Assembly: GCF_000420625.1 (NCBI RefSeq)
Contig: NZ_ATVH01000017.1
Coordinates: 1-64,000 of the forward strand
From: Fodinicurvata sediminis DSM 21159
GTDB lineage: Bacteria; Pseudomonadota; Alphaproteobacteria; Kiloniellales; DSM-21159
Reading direction: 5' to 3'
Length of the DNA stretch: 64,000 nucleotides
Part shown: positions 46,371-55,981 of the stretch, in pieces
How positions within the stretch are numbered: position 1 is the first letter of the stretch
Layout of the letters: each line of letters begins with the position of its first letter
Program-made: the position numbers and the translations under genes
Notes under the pieces: model-generated
What the model was told of the DNA's origin: nothing
Seen by the model: only the letters and a program-made list of their open reading frames with translations
The model's database searches: none

Positions 46371-47147
46371 ATGTATGAGTTCCTGAAGGTGAGTACAGAC
46401 GGAAAGGTGGGGACCATAACCTTGAACCGTCCGGATGTGCTGAACGCCTGGCATTCACCGATGCGCCGGGAGCTGGCGGCGGCCCTCGAGGCGATGAATG
46501 CGGATGAAGAGGTTCGCGCCGTGATCATGACCGGGGCTGGAGATCGGGCCTTCTCCGCCGGACAGGACCTGAACGAGACCAAGTCGTTCGATACCGAGCG
46601 TGCGCGCGAGTGGGTCGAGGAGTGGCGTGCCCTCTACAGCGCCATACGCGGCATGACGAAGCCGTTGATTGCCGCTCTGAACGGCGTGGCCGCAGGTTCT
46701 GCATTCCAGGTGGCCCTGCAGTGCGACATCCGTGTCGGCCATGCGGGCAGCAAGATGGGGCAGCCCGAGATCAATTCGGGAATCGCCAGCACATTGGGAC
46801 CCTGGCTGATGAAGGAGATGCTGGGGCTGTCGCGCACCATAGAACTCACATTGACGGGACGCATGATGGACGGGGAGGAGTGCCATCATATCGGCCTCAT
46901 ACATCACCTCGTCGCCGCCGACCAGGTTCATGCCAAGGCGATGGAAGTGGCTGGCGAACTGGCTGAGAAGCCCCCGGTCGCAATGGCACTGAACAAGCGT
47001 CGCTTTGCGGAGATGACCCAGCCCGGATTCGAGGATGCCCTTGCAGCCGGCAGCCGGAACCAGAAGGAGGCGTATGCCAGTGGCGAGCCGCAGCGTATGA
47101 TGGAGCAATTCTTCGCCGAGCGCGAAAAGCGCAAGCAGAACGCCTGA
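46371..47147 (+). CDS. Crotonase (enoyl-CoA hydratase/isomerase) family protein 2
   Basis: The 258-residue paralogue of the preceding gene has GDRAFSAGQDLNE and the NGVAAGSAFQVALQCDIRVG helix. Again the first catalytic Glu is Gln113, and the second is present (Glu133 in MGQPEINSGI). Both crotonases therefore share the same altered site and may be subunits or consecutive enzymes. AGGAGG precedes ATG 46371. It lies 37 bp after crotonase 1 and 16 bp before the CoA-ligase genes. Confidence 0.86.
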   Translation: MYEFLKVSTDGKVGTITLNRPDVLNAWHSPMRRELAAALEAMNADEEVRAVIMTGAGDRAFSAGQDLNETKSFDTERAREWVEEWRALYSAIRGMTKPLIAALNGVAAGSAFQVALQCDIRVGHAGSKMGQPEINSGIASTLGPWLMKEMLGLSRTIELTLTGRMMDGEECHHIGLIHHLVAADQVHAKAMEVAGELAEKPPVAMALNKRRFAEMTQPGFEDALAAGSRNQKEAYASGEPQRMMEQFFAEREKRKQNA

Positions 47148-47163
47148 TAGGAGGCATCGCGCC

Positions 47164-48285
47164 GTGGATCTGCTTGAATACCAAGGAAAGAAGCTCTTCG
47201 CTCGATACGGAATTCCGATTCCGAAGGGGGCTCTCTGGCCTGAGGTTCCGGAGTGTGCCGGCCCGTTCGTGCTGAAGGCGCAGGTCGCCACAGGCAAGCG
47301 CGGCAAGCGCGGAGGGATCCGTTTCGCCGATGATCGAGGGGCAGCCGGACAGACAGTCCAGGAGATGGAATCCCTGTCTTTCGAGGGCGAGACGGCTGCC
47401 GCAGTCTATGTGGAGCAGTGCCTCGATATAGACCGCGAAATCTACCTCGCTCTTGCAATCGATCGCGATCGCCGCTGTCCGGTTCTGCTCGCGTCTGCCG
47501 AAGGTGGCATCGATATCGAGGAGGCCCCTGCAGACTCCTTGCTGCGCCTGCCGATAGATTCCTTTCTTGGCCTTCGCGGCTTTCATATTGCCGCCGTTGC
47601 ACGCTGGCTGGGTGTCGAGGGTCAGACGGGTGAGCAGCTGGCAGAGGTGGTCAAGGCGCTCTATTCGCTGATGCTTTCAGAGGACGCGGAACTGGTGGAG
47701 ATCAATCCGCTTGTGGTGTCCGCTGACGGAAACGTCGTGGCTGCAGATGCCAAAGTCAGCCTGGACGACAATGCCGCCTTTCGCCGCCTTCCCGTGGAAG
47801 GGGCGAGTGAGTCCTCGGCCTCTCGACCCTCGTCGTTTGAACAGGCAGTGGCGGAAGCCGGCGCAGTGGGGATCGAGATCGATCCAGATGGGGATATCAT
47901 TGCCGTCGTCAGTGGTGCAGGGCTGATGATGGCAACGCTGGATATCCTCTGCGAAGCCAAACTCCACGTCAGGGCGGTGGTTGACCTGGGCGGCTCTGTT
48001 CTTGCCGGTGGCGAGGTGCTGGGGAAAGTCTTCCAGGCCGTCGTCGCTGCGGGGCCACGAGCAACCTTCCTGAATGCCTATATGCACACCGCCCTGTGCG
48101 ACGAACTGGCGAGAATGATGATCGAGGCGCAGGATATTGCTCCTCTCGAAGGGCGTGTTCTCGTGCGGCTCAAGGGCAGGAACAGTGATGTCGGGAGGTC
48201 CCTTCTGTCGGATCAGGGATTCGATGTCTTTGAGGACCTGGGCCCTGCCATCGAGACGCTGACACAAGCCAGGGAGCTTGTCTGA
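47164..48285 (+). CDS. SucC-like CoA ligase beta subunit (ATP-grasp)
   Basis: The 373-residue protein resembles the beta subunit of succinyl-CoA synthetase: N-terminal LLEYQGKKLFARYGIPIPKG, KAQVATGKRGKRGGIRFA, and AELVEINPLVVSADGNVVAAD which binds Mg-ATP. It is more divergent than housekeeping SucC, so the acid activated is probably not succinate. It starts at GTG 47164 with AGGAGG 9 nt upstream. The alpha-subunit gene overlaps its stop (TGATG). Linkage to two crotonases suggests activation of an organic acid to its CoA ester, followed by crotonase chemistry. Confidence 0.85.
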   Translation: MDLLEYQGKKLFARYGIPIPKGALWPEVPECAGPFVLKAQVATGKRGKRGGIRFADDRGAAGQTVQEMESLSFEGETAAAVYVEQCLDIDREIYLALAIDRDRRCPVLLASAEGGIDIEEAPADSLLRLPIDSFLGLRGFHIAAVARWLGVEGQTGEQLAEVVKALYSLMLSEDAELVEINPLVVSADGNVVAADAKVSLDDNAAFRRLPVEGASESSASRPSSFEQAVAEAGAVGIEIDPDGDIIAVVSGAGLMMATLDILCEAKLHVRAVVDLGGSVLAGGEVLGKVFQAVVAAGPRATFLNAYMHTALCDELARMMIEAQDIAPLEGRVLVRLKGRNSDVGRSLLSDQGFDVFEDLGPAIETLTQARELV

Positions 48286-49166
48286 TGGCGATTCTCATTG
48301 ACGGAAACAGCCGGATCCTCATCCAGGGCATCACGGGTCATACCGGACGCAACCTGGCCCAGAAGATGCGCTCCGAAGAGAGCCCGCTTGTGGGTGGTGT
48401 CTCACCCAAACGAGCCGGTGAAGTGGTCAGTGAAGTCCCTGTGTTCGCCTCCTGCTACGAGGCTGTGGCGGCAACCGGGGCGAACTGCAGTTTCGTGTCC
48501 GTTCCAGCGCCCCTGGCGTGCGAGGCGGCGCTTGAAGCCATCGATGCAGGGATATCCACCCTGGTTGTCTATACCGAGGGGGTCCCGATCATGGATGCGA
48601 TCCGCATATCGGCATATGCGCGAAGCCGCGGCGTGCGGGTTCTGGGACCAAACGCGGCGGGCTGTATCAGCCCGGGCCTTGCGAACCTGTCGGACCTGAA
48701 TGCAGCGCTGCTGCGACGCGGGCCGATCGGGATTGTCTCGAAGAGCGGTACGCTGACCTATGAAGTCATTGAGACACTGAATGCCCATGGATTGGGACAG
48801 AGTACCGTTGCCTGTCTCGGAGGTGATCCCGTGGTCGGCATGAGCCATGGCGAGGTGCTGGAACTGTTCGAGGATGATCCCGATACAGAGGCTGTCGTTC
48901 TAATTGGCGAGATCGGCGGGCGCAGTGAACTCGATGCCGCCGATTTGGTGGTCCGGATGCGCAAGCCTGTTGTTGCTTATATTGCCGGGCTGCATGCGCC
49001 GCCCGGCAAGCGCATGGGCCATGCGGGGGCCATGCTTGGGTCACCCGAGGAGAATGTACCTGGAAAACGCGCCGCGTTGGAGACTGCGGGTGCAAGCGTA
49101 GTCAATGATGTAATGGGAATCGGTGAGGTCTTGCGGCGCGTCATGGCCCCAGCAGGGGCAGGCTGA
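48285..49166 (+). CDS. SucD-like CoA ligase alpha subunit
   Basis: The 293-residue protein matches the alpha subunit: [35 protein letters not shown] in the CoA-binding domain, [37 protein letters not shown], and the phosphorylated His in MGHAGAMLG. With SucC-like it forms an ADP-forming acid-CoA ligase. It is translationally coupled to the beta subunit and ends 42 bp before the next operon's binding protein. Confidence 0.9.
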   Translation: MAILIDGNSRILIQGITGHTGRNLAQKMRSEESPLVGGVSPKRAGEVVSEVPVFASCYEAVAATGANCSFVSVPAPLACEAALEAIDAGISTLVVYTEGVPIMDAIRISAYARSRGVRVLGPNAAGCISPGLANLSDLNAALLRRGPIGIVSKSGTLTYEVIETLNAHGLGQSTVACLGGDPVVGMSHGEVLELFEDDPDTEAVVLIGEIGGRSELDAADLVVRMRKPVVAYIAGLHAPPGKRMGHAGAMLGSPEENVPGKRAALETAGASVVNDVMGIGEVLRRVMAPAGAG

Positions 49167-49208
49167 ACATCGATTCCACAAGTATAACAAAGGATTGGGA
49201 GTACAATC

Positions 49209-50285
49209 ATGTCTAGGACAAAACATCACAAGAAATTTTCGCTGACACGGCGGGAAATGCTTCTCACGACAGGGGCCGGTGTGGCTGTCGGTTCCATGGG
49301 GCTGCCCTTCAGTGCACTGGCTCAGGATCGTCTGACGGTTGCCGATCCTGGCGGGCCGTTTGAGGCCGCGTTCGGTGAAGCCTTCTATCGTCCTTTCGAA
49401 GAGGCAACGGGCCATACGGTTGCGAATACGGCTCGTGAACACCAACCGACAAGCCAAGTACAATCCATTGTGGAAACAGGTTCCTACAGTTGGGACGTGG
49501 TGACAGTTACGCAAGCTGATCAGGTCCTGTTGGGCGGTCGCGACCTGCTTGAGGAACTGGATTGGTCCGGAGAACACATGGACAACATCATGTCCGATGC
49601 CCGGACCGATGTCTGGATGGGCACGGATGTCTACGCCACGATTCTGGCCTATCGCAGTGACGCCTTTACGGATAAGGCTCCTGAATCCTGGGCCGATTTC
49701 TGGGATGTGGAGAATTTCCCTGGGCGGCGGGCCCTGCGCCGCAGCCCCATCGATACGCTTGAGATCGCACTGATGGCGGACGGCGTTGCCATGGAGGATT
49801 TGTATCCTCTTGATATCGACCGGGCATTGGCAAAGCTGGATGAAATCCGTGAGCATGTCGATGTGTGGTGGACCGGTGGTGCGCAGACCAGTCAACTCCT
49901 GCAGAGCGGAGAAGTTGATATGCTGCCGACCTGGAATGGTCGTGCTCAGACCGTGATCGACGATGGTGGCCCAGTGGCGATACAGTGGAATCAGGGGCTT
50001 TATTCCATCGAAGGTTGGGCTATCCCGAAAGGGAACCCCAAGGCAGATCTGGGCCGTGAGTTCATCAAGTTCTGCGCTGATCCGGAACGGCAGGCGGCCT
50101 TTACCGACAAGCTCGCCTATGGGCCGACCAACCCGAAAGCCTATGATTTCATATCAGAGGAACGTGCGCAGTTCCTTCCCACAGCGCCTGACAACCTGGA
50201 GCGCATGACACTGGCCAACCAGGGTTGGTGGGGCGAGCATAAGGAAGAAGCGGAGAGCCGTTTCAACGAATGGCTCCTTTCGTGA
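49209..50285 (+). CDS. Pot/Fbp-type ABC binding protein, likely Tat-exported
   Basis: The 358-residue protein has a twin-arginine-like leader (SLTRREMLLTTGAGVAVGS) and a polyamine/spermidine-type (SBP_bac_8) mature fold: LTVADPGGPFEAAFGEAFYRPFEEATGH, AYRSDAFTDKAPESWADFWD and GWAIPKGNPKADLGREFIKF. It binds a small cationic or amine-containing solute in the periplasm for the transporter encoded downstream. A perfect hairpin follows, then the ATPase gene. Confidence 0.88.
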   Translation: MSRTKHHKKFSLTRREMLLTTGAGVAVGSMGLPFSALAQDRLTVADPGGPFEAAFGEAFYRPFEEATGHTVANTAREHQPTSQVQSIVETGSYSWDVVTVTQADQVLLGGRDLLEELDWSGEHMDNIMSDARTDVWMGTDVYATILAYRSDAFTDKAPESWADFWDVENFPGRRALRRSPIDTLEIALMADGVAMEDLYPLDIDRALAKLDEIREHVDVWWTGGAQTSQLLQSGEVDMLPTWNGRAQTVIDDGGPVAIQWNQGLYSIEGWAIPKGNPKADLGREFIKFCADPERQAAFTDKLAYGPTNPKAYDFISEERAQFLPTAPDNLERMTLANQGWWGEHKEEAESRFNEWLLS

Positions 50286-50307
50286 CGCCCAGCATTTCAT
50301 AGTTTCC

Positions 50308-50340
50308 GGGACGATGCCGGCAAGTCTCCGGCATCGTCCC
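50308..50340 (+). other. Perfect 13-bp hairpin between binding-protein and ATPase genes
   Basis: GGGACGATGCCGG (50308-50320) and CCGGCATCGTCCC (50328-50340) with a 7-nt loop. No T-run follows, so it probably shields the binding-protein mRNA from 3' decay and lets it be made in excess over the membrane parts, as in other ABC operons. Confidence 0.65.
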
Positions 50341-50407
50341 TGCGTTGCGATTGTTTTTCAGGCTGTCCCAGCTTCGCTGCGGCCCTACCCGCGACGGGGA
50401 TGTATAA

Positions 50408-51499
50408 ATGACCACCTCACAGGTGCAGAAGAAACTTCAAGTTCGACAACTTCGTAAAACATTCGGTGACCTTGTTGCCTTGGAAGGGGCCGATCTGGAC
50501 CTCGCGGACGGTGAGTTTCTCACTCTCCTGGGGCCTTCCGGTTCCGGCAAGACGACCTTGCTCCTGGCAATTGCCGGCTTGAACGAGCCTGACAGCGGCG
50601 AGATTCAGATCGATGGGGAAGTGGCGACCTTCCTGCCGCCTTTCAAGCGGGACATCGGGATGGTTTTCCAGAACTATGCCCTGTTCCCGCATATGACGAT
50701 CTTCGACAACATCGGCTTTGCATTGAAAATGCGTAAGTGGCCGAAAGACCAAATCAGGGAAGCAGTGGAGCGCGTGCTGGAGATTGTTCAGCTCCCTCAC
50801 GTGGCAACGCGATATCCGCGTCAGCTGTCGGGCGGGCAGCAACAGCGCATCGCACTCGCACGTGCCATGGTTTACGAACCCTCTGTCATCCTGATGGACG
50901 AGCCTCTTGGTGCGCTCGACAAAAAGCTTCGCGAGCAACTGCAGCTCGAAATCAAGCGCCTGCACAAGGAGCTCAACATCGCAGTGCTCTACGTCACACA
51001 TGACCAGGAAGAAGCCCTGGTCATGTCCGATCGTATCTGTTTGATGCGTGATGGGCGCATTGAGCAGCTTGGCACGCCTTCGGAGCTGTATTTTCGACCT
51101 CGCTCTGTGTTTGCAGCCGATTTCCTTGGAGAGGCCAACTTGCTGAGCGGTCGCGTGGCCGGACAGGACAACGGGATCGTTTTGGTCGATCTTGTAGACG
51201 GAACCCGAGTACGCGGGGTGAGTGACCATGCTCTTACCATCGGTCAGGACGTGCGCATGATGGTCCGGCCGGAAACGATAGGGGTGCTCGCCCAGGGAGA
51301 AAACGCGGAGAATGTGCTGGAAGCCCGCTTCAGTGAAGAAGTCATGAGTGGCAGTACGACGCAAAGCTTCTTCACCATAGGATCCGAGCAGCAACTCTTT
51401 ACCAAGTCCTTGACCCAGACAGGAGCGTCTGTGGCGAACGGTGACTCCCTGCGTCTGGGATGGGCGTCAGAGCGTGCCGTCGTTCTTCCGGACGAATGA
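50408..51499 (+). CDS. Pot-type ABC transporter ATP-binding protein
   Basis: The 363-residue ATPase has Walker A (GPSGSGKTTLLLAIAGL), signature (LSGGQQQRIALARAMV), Walker B (SVILMDEPLGALD), H-loop (VLYVTHDQEEALVM) and a C-terminal TOBE-type regulatory domain (about residues 260-360). It is of the PotA class and energises uptake by the fused permease encoded next. The stop overlaps the permease ATG (ATGA), giving coupled translation. Confidence 0.93.
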   Translation: MTTSQVQKKLQVRQLRKTFGDLVALEGADLDLADGEFLTLLGPSGSGKTTLLLAIAGLNEPDSGEIQIDGEVATFLPPFKRDIGMVFQNYALFPHMTIFDNIGFALKMRKWPKDQIREAVERVLEIVQLPHVATRYPRQLSGGQQQRIALARAMVYEPSVILMDEPLGALDKKLREQLQLEIKRLHKELNIAVLYVTHDQEEALVMSDRICLMRDGRIEQLGTPSELYFRPRSVFAADFLGEANLLSGRVAGQDNGIVLVDLVDGTRVRGVSDHALTIGQDVRMMVRPETIGVLAQGENAENVLEARFSEEVMSGSTTQSFFTIGSEQQLFTKSLTQTGASVANGDSLRLGWASERAVVLPDE

Positions 51500-53295
51500 G
51501 CAGGAATGGGAAGATGATGGGGTCAATAGTCTCAAAAAGTTCCCGTGGGCGGTTGCCGTGGCCGCTTTTGCCCGCCCTGCTCTTTCTTGCATCTGCTTTT
51601 GTCTACCCTGTCGTTCTGCTGCTCAGCCAGAGCGTCAGCGGAGAGCAGGGAGGATTTACGCTAGACCACTACCTTAAGCTGCGGGAATCCTTTGTCGTTG
51701 GGCAGGTCCTGGCAACAACCTTCAAGATTGCCGGCTGGACGGCGGTATTCTCGGTGCTGGCTGCCTATCCAGTTGCGTTCCTGCTTTCCACGGTGGGCAA
51801 GGACCGGCGCAATTTCCTCATCATCTGGGTGCTGATGCCGTTCTGGACCAGTTTTCTAGTCCGGACCTTCGCGTGGATCGTGCTGCTTGGCCGCAATGGT
51901 GCCATCAACCAGTTCGCCGCGGCTCTCGGCCTGCCGGAAATGCCGAGTATGCTCTATAATTTTACTGGCGTAATGATCGGCATGGTGCATGCACTGATGC
52001 CCTTGTGCGTTCTGACCATGCTGTCCGTCATGGAGGGCATCGACCAGAATCTGACACGCGCGGCCAGCACACTCGGGGCACGCCCCTCCCAGGCCTTTCT
52101 GCGTATCTACTTACCGCTGTCCATTCCGGGGATGGCAGCTGGCGGATTGCTGGTCTTCATCACCGCGCTTGGTTTCTTCATCACGCCTGCATTGCTGGGT
52201 GGTGAAAGAGAGACCGTGATCGTCCAGTTGATCATCTTCCAGATCAAGGACTTGCTGAACTGGGGGTTTGCAGGTGCAATCGCCGTTATGCTGCTCGTCG
52301 TGGCTCTGGTCGTGTTCTTCTTCTATGATCGCCTCGTGGGGCTTTCCACCTTGTCGGGCGGAGCCATGCGCGCGGATGACAGGCCTTGGCGCAATCCGAT
52401 CGGGTGGGGCGGGCGCAAGCTTGGCGCCTTGATAATCGAGGTCCTGGCCTTTGTTTGCGAGAGCATAGGCCGTGGCCTGGAGATGCTGCGGCCAACCCGT
52501 CCAGACCGGCCGAGGGCGCCGTCTGGGCGGCGGGTTCTGTGGGTTGCTGCTGGCCTGATCCTCTTTTTCCTGGCCGGGCCGGCTTTCTTCATCATACCGG
52601 TCAGCTTTACCGAAGGGAACTTCCTGGGCTGGCCGCCCGAGGGTTTCTCGCTGAAATGGTATGATTCCGTATTCCAGGATCCCCTCTGGATCGAGGCAGC
52701 CGCGCGGTCACTGATTGTCGCTCTGCTCGCCGGAACCATGGGGCTGCTGCTCGGAGTGCCTGCAGCATTCCACATCGTCAGGCGCTCGCGCTACAAGACG
52801 GCACTGATCGGCTTCCTGGTCTCACCCATCATCATGCCGAATATCATCATTGCGGTGTCGCTGTTTTATCTGTTTGCAGGCATAGGCCTTGTCGGTACGA
52901 CCATCGGGCTGGCCATTGGTCATACCGTGCTGGCCGTCCCCTATGTCGTCGTGACGGTCGTTGCCATTCTCAAGCAGTATGATGAACGTCTCGACCAGGC
53001 TGCCTATACCCTTGGGGCCAACAAGGCGAAGACGTTCCGGTATGTCACTTTTCCTCTGCTCAAGTCAGGTTTGATCGCAGCCTTCATGTTCGCCTTCGTC
53101 ATCTCCTTTGATGAATTGACGATCGCCCTGTTCCTCGCCGGCGGACAGATGACTACACTGCCCAGGCAGATGTGGGACAATGCCCTTCTGCAGGTCTCTC
53201 CCACGCTCGCTGCCGTGGCTGCGTTGGTCCTACTGTTCATGACCGCAATCATTCTCATCTCCGAGTACATGCGTCGCCGGGGAGAGAGGACGTGA
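51496..53295 (+). CDS. Fused PotB-PotC-type ABC permease
   Basis: The 599-residue protein joins two permease domains that are usually separate. The N-half (to about residue 290) has a PotB-like loop (NLTRAASTLGARPSQAFLRI). The C-half (about 345-599) is PotC-like (RLDQAAYTLGANKAKTFRYV). The two EAA-type motifs are clear. A basic linker (about 295-345) joins them. One polypeptide therefore makes the whole transmembrane channel. ATG 51496 overlaps the ATPase stop, and its own stop overlaps the next gene's GTG start, so the operon is tightly coupled. Confidence 0.9.
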   Translation: MSRNGKMMGSIVSKSSRGRLPWPLLPALLFLASAFVYPVVLLLSQSVSGEQGGFTLDHYLKLRESFVVGQVLATTFKIAGWTAVFSVLAAYPVAFLLSTVGKDRRNFLIIWVLMPFWTSFLVRTFAWIVLLGRNGAINQFAAALGLPEMPSMLYNFTGVMIGMVHALMPLCVLTMLSVMEGIDQNLTRAASTLGARPSQAFLRIYLPLSIPGMAAGGLLVFITALGFFITPALLGGERETVIVQLIIFQIKDLLNWGFAGAIAVMLLVVALVVFFFYDRLVGLSTLSGGAMRADDRPWRNPIGWGGRKLGALIIEVLAFVCESIGRGLEMLRPTRPDRPRAPSGRRVLWVAAGLILFFLAGPAFFIIPVSFTEGNFLGWPPEGFSLKWYDSVFQDPLWIEAAARSLIVALLAGTMGLLLGVPAAFHIVRRSRYKTALIGFLVSPIIMPNIIIAVSLFYLFAGIGLVGTTIGLAIGHTVLAVPYVVVTVVAILKQYDERLDQAAYTLGANKAKTFRYVTFPLLKSGLIAAFMFAFVISFDELTIALFLAGGQMTTLPRQMWDNALLQVSPTLAAVAALVLLFMTAIILISEYMRRRGERT

Positions 53296-54659
53296 GCGAC
53301 CAGGCTTCGACTTATACGGACCCGTTGGCTCTGCGGCTTCCCGTTCATGGCGAAGAGGCCCCGAAAACCTATTGGCATGCGACAGCGGGAACGGCCCCGT
53401 ACGACGATGGTGTGCTCACGCAGGATCTGACCTGCGAAGTTGCCGTTATCGGGGGCGGATATACCGGCCTGTCCTCTGCCTATCAGCTGGCGCGATTGGG
53501 AATCGGACCTGTTGCGGTCCTGGAGGCCAATCGCCCTGGCTGGGGCTGCAGTGGGCGCAACGGCAGTTTTGCCCGCCCTGCCATAGGGCGTATTCCCTAT
53601 GAAGAGTGGGACCGTCGTTGGGGCAGCGACACGGCGGATGCAATGTTCTCAGAAGCCCTGGCGGCCTTGCAATCCGTCCGCGAAATCATATCCGAGGCTG
53701 CTATTGATTGCGAAGCCATGCCGGAGGGCTGGCTGAAAGTTGCTCACAGGCCAGAAAAGGTTTCTGCTCTACAGGCGGAAAGAGCGCTGCTCCAAGAACG
53801 CTTTGGTCTCGATGTCGATTATCTGGACGGTGAGCGCCTGGCGGCGGAGCATGTTCGTGGTGGAGAGGCTTATGCAGCTTTGCGGTGGCCGGTTTCCTTT
53901 GCCATGCATCCTGTAAAATTGGCCTATGGGCTCGTGAACGCGGCGCGCGAGGCGGGCGCCAGTGTCCATAGCGGAACACCCGTTATCGGGCTGTCCAAGG
54001 AGGGGGCGTATCACCGCCTGACCACCCCGGCTGGTGAAGTGCGGGCGCGCCGTGTGATCATCGCGACAAACGGCTATTCCGTTGAGAAGCTGTTCACTCC
54101 GCTGCGCAATCGACTCTTGCCCGTTCTGTCAAACGTCGTCGTAACGCAACCCCTGACAGCCGAGGAAAAGGCCGAAGGGAATTTTCACACCACGGACTGC
54201 ATCAGTGATACCCGCAAGATGCTGTATTACTATCGGCGTCTCCCCGATGATCGGATCATGCTTGGAGGGAAGGGGCCGGTGCGCCCCGGCCCCGCCGCCA
54301 TGGCGCGTCACAGAGACGCTCTGCTGGCTGCAATTAGCAGGAAATTCCCCTTCATGAAGAACCCTTGCGCCGACTACTTCTGGGGTGGCTGGGTGGCTCT
54401 TACCTTTGATTCTATTCCGCATGTCTCCACTGCCGAAGACGACAGAACGTTACACTACGCCATGGGATATATAGGCAGTGGTGTCTCCTGCAGTATTCAT
54501 GCCGGACGCCGGCTGGCGGAGCATATTTCTGGAGGGCGGCAAGAGCTTCCCGTACCAATGTCGAGAGGTCTTCCGAAATATCCTTTTGCTGCATTTCGCC
54601 GTGTCGGACAGGCCATCGCAATGTCCTGGTTCGCGCGCAAGGACGAGAGGGGACTTTGA
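53292..54659 (+). CDS. FAD-dependent amine/amino-acid oxidoreductase (PuuB-like)
   Basis: The 455-residue DAO-family flavoprotein has the dinucleotide-binding motif VAVIGGGYTGLSSAYQLARLG and EANRPGWGCSGRNGSFARPA, and a C-terminal YAMGYIGSGVSCSIHAGRRL. It resembles gamma-glutamylputrescine oxidase (PuuB) and similar oxidases that cut a secondary or primary amine. It starts at GTG 53292, overlapping the permease stop (GTGA). Coupling to an amine-type transporter suggests that it oxidises the imported substrate. Confidence 0.88.
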   Translation: MSDQASTYTDPLALRLPVHGEEAPKTYWHATAGTAPYDDGVLTQDLTCEVAVIGGGYTGLSSAYQLARLGIGPVAVLEANRPGWGCSGRNGSFARPAIGRIPYEEWDRRWGSDTADAMFSEALAALQSVREIISEAAIDCEAMPEGWLKVAHRPEKVSALQAERALLQERFGLDVDYLDGERLAAEHVRGGEAYAALRWPVSFAMHPVKLAYGLVNAAREAGASVHSGTPVIGLSKEGAYHRLTTPAGEVRARRVIIATNGYSVEKLFTPLRNRLLPVLSNVVVTQPLTAEEKAEGNFHTTDCISDTRKMLYYYRRLPDDRIMLGGKGPVRPGPAAMARHRDALLAAISRKFPFMKNPCADYFWGGWVALTFDSIPHVSTAEDDRTLHYAMGYIGSGVSCSIHAGRRLAEHISGGRQELPVPMSRGLPKYPFAAFRRVGQAIAMSWFARKDERGL

Positions 54660-55981
54660 TGGAGAGCAAACCTCCGGAGCGACGGATTGCCGTAGTGGGC
54701 GCCGGGATTGTTGGCGTTTCCTGTGCATGGCAACTCCAGAAGCGAGGGTTCCAGGTCACTCTGATTGATCGGCTGCAGCCAGGCGACGCCTGTTCCTTTG
54801 GCAATGCCGGAGTAATTGCGACGAGTTCCTGCATTCCTCTAGTCATGCCTGGAACCTGGCGGAACGTTCCGAAATGGCTCCTGGACCCGGATGGGCCCCT
54901 GGCGATCGATCTTCGCGATGTGCCGCGCTTGGCCAGCTGGTTTCTCCAGGCCCAGCGCATGGCGACCTCTGACGGCGTTCATGCTGCTGCCAAGGCGTTG
55001 CACCGACTTCATGCGCCGGCACTCACCGATCATCTGGATCAGGCGACGGAGGCAGGATGTGATCACCTGCTTCGCCGCTGCGAGTATCTGCATGTCTATA
55101 GGACGACTGCTGCATATCGAGCGGATCGGTCTGGTTGGCAGTTGCGCCGGGATCTTGGCATTCCGATGCGTGAAGTGGGCGCGCAGGAATTGCAGGAGCT
55201 GGAGCCGGCATTATCGGAAGGTTATGCGTGTGGTGTGCTGCTGGATGGACATGGAGCGGCACTGGACCCTGGCGGTTTGGTCAAGGCGCTTGCGAGTGAC
55301 TTTATGAGCCGGCAGGGACGATACATTCAGGCAGAAGTAGGCAATATCAGACCAGGTGATCCGCGTGGCGTGAGCGTGATGGCCGGGGGAGAGGAATTAC
55401 AGTTTGATACGCTGGTTCTGGCAGCGGGTGCTTGGTCCGCACAGCTGGCAAAGGTAATCGGACACGATTTTCCCCTGGTCGCGGAGCGAGGCTATCATGT
55501 CATGTTTCGCGAACCGGGCGTCAGCTTGAATCGTCCTGTGATGTTCGCCGAGTCAAAGTTCGTGGCAAATAGCATGAATGCCGGATTACGAGTTGCGGGT
55601 ACGGCTGAGTTTGCCGGAATAAAGCGCCCGGCCAAGGCGAAGCGAATTGAAATGCTGAAGCGTTTGGCATCCGAGTGCCTTTCAGGTTTGAATCCCGGCC
55701 AACAGACCTCCTGGATGGGACCCAGACCAAGTTTGCCGGACACCCTACCGGTAATCGGCCGTTCGCATCTGCACCCGGATGTTCTCCTGGCTTTCGGGCA
55801 TGGTCATACAGGCCTGACGGCAAGTGCTACGACCGGGCGGATCATTGCGGCTTTGGCAGCAGATGAAAGCCCAGAGATCGACATAAGCGCTTTTCGGCCA
55901 GAGAGGTTCCCTGCAAAATCATCAGGCCCAACACCTGGAAAATTTCGGACTGGCCAGAAAGCCTCAGAGACAGTCGGATGA
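54659..55981 (+). CDS. DadA-like FAD-dependent D-amino-acid dehydrogenase
   Basis: The 440-residue flavoprotein has the FAD motif RIAVVGAGIVGVSCAWQLQKRG and DRLQPGDACSFGNAGVIATS, a DadA feature, and the C-terminal LLAFGHGHTGLTASATTGRI. Such enzymes oxidise D-amino acids or related amines to imines. Its ATG overlaps the previous stop (TGATG) and its stop overlaps the next ATG (ATGA). Two oxidases in tandem suggest two successive oxidations or a broad substrate range. Confidence 0.9.
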   Translation: MESKPPERRIAVVGAGIVGVSCAWQLQKRGFQVTLIDRLQPGDACSFGNAGVIATSSCIPLVMPGTWRNVPKWLLDPDGPLAIDLRDVPRLASWFLQAQRMATSDGVHAAAKALHRLHAPALTDHLDQATEAGCDHLLRRCEYLHVYRTTAAYRADRSGWQLRRDLGIPMREVGAQELQELEPALSEGYACGVLLDGHGAALDPGGLVKALASDFMSRQGRYIQAEVGNIRPGDPRGVSVMAGGEELQFDTLVLAAGAWSAQLAKVIGHDFPLVAERGYHVMFREPGVSLNRPVMFAESKFVANSMNAGLRVAGTAEFAGIKRPAKAKRIEMLKRLASECLSGLNPGQQTSWMGPRPSLPDTLPVIGRSHLHPDVLLAFGHGHTGLTASATTGRIIAALAADESPEIDISAFRPERFPAKSSGPTPGKFRTGQKASETVG

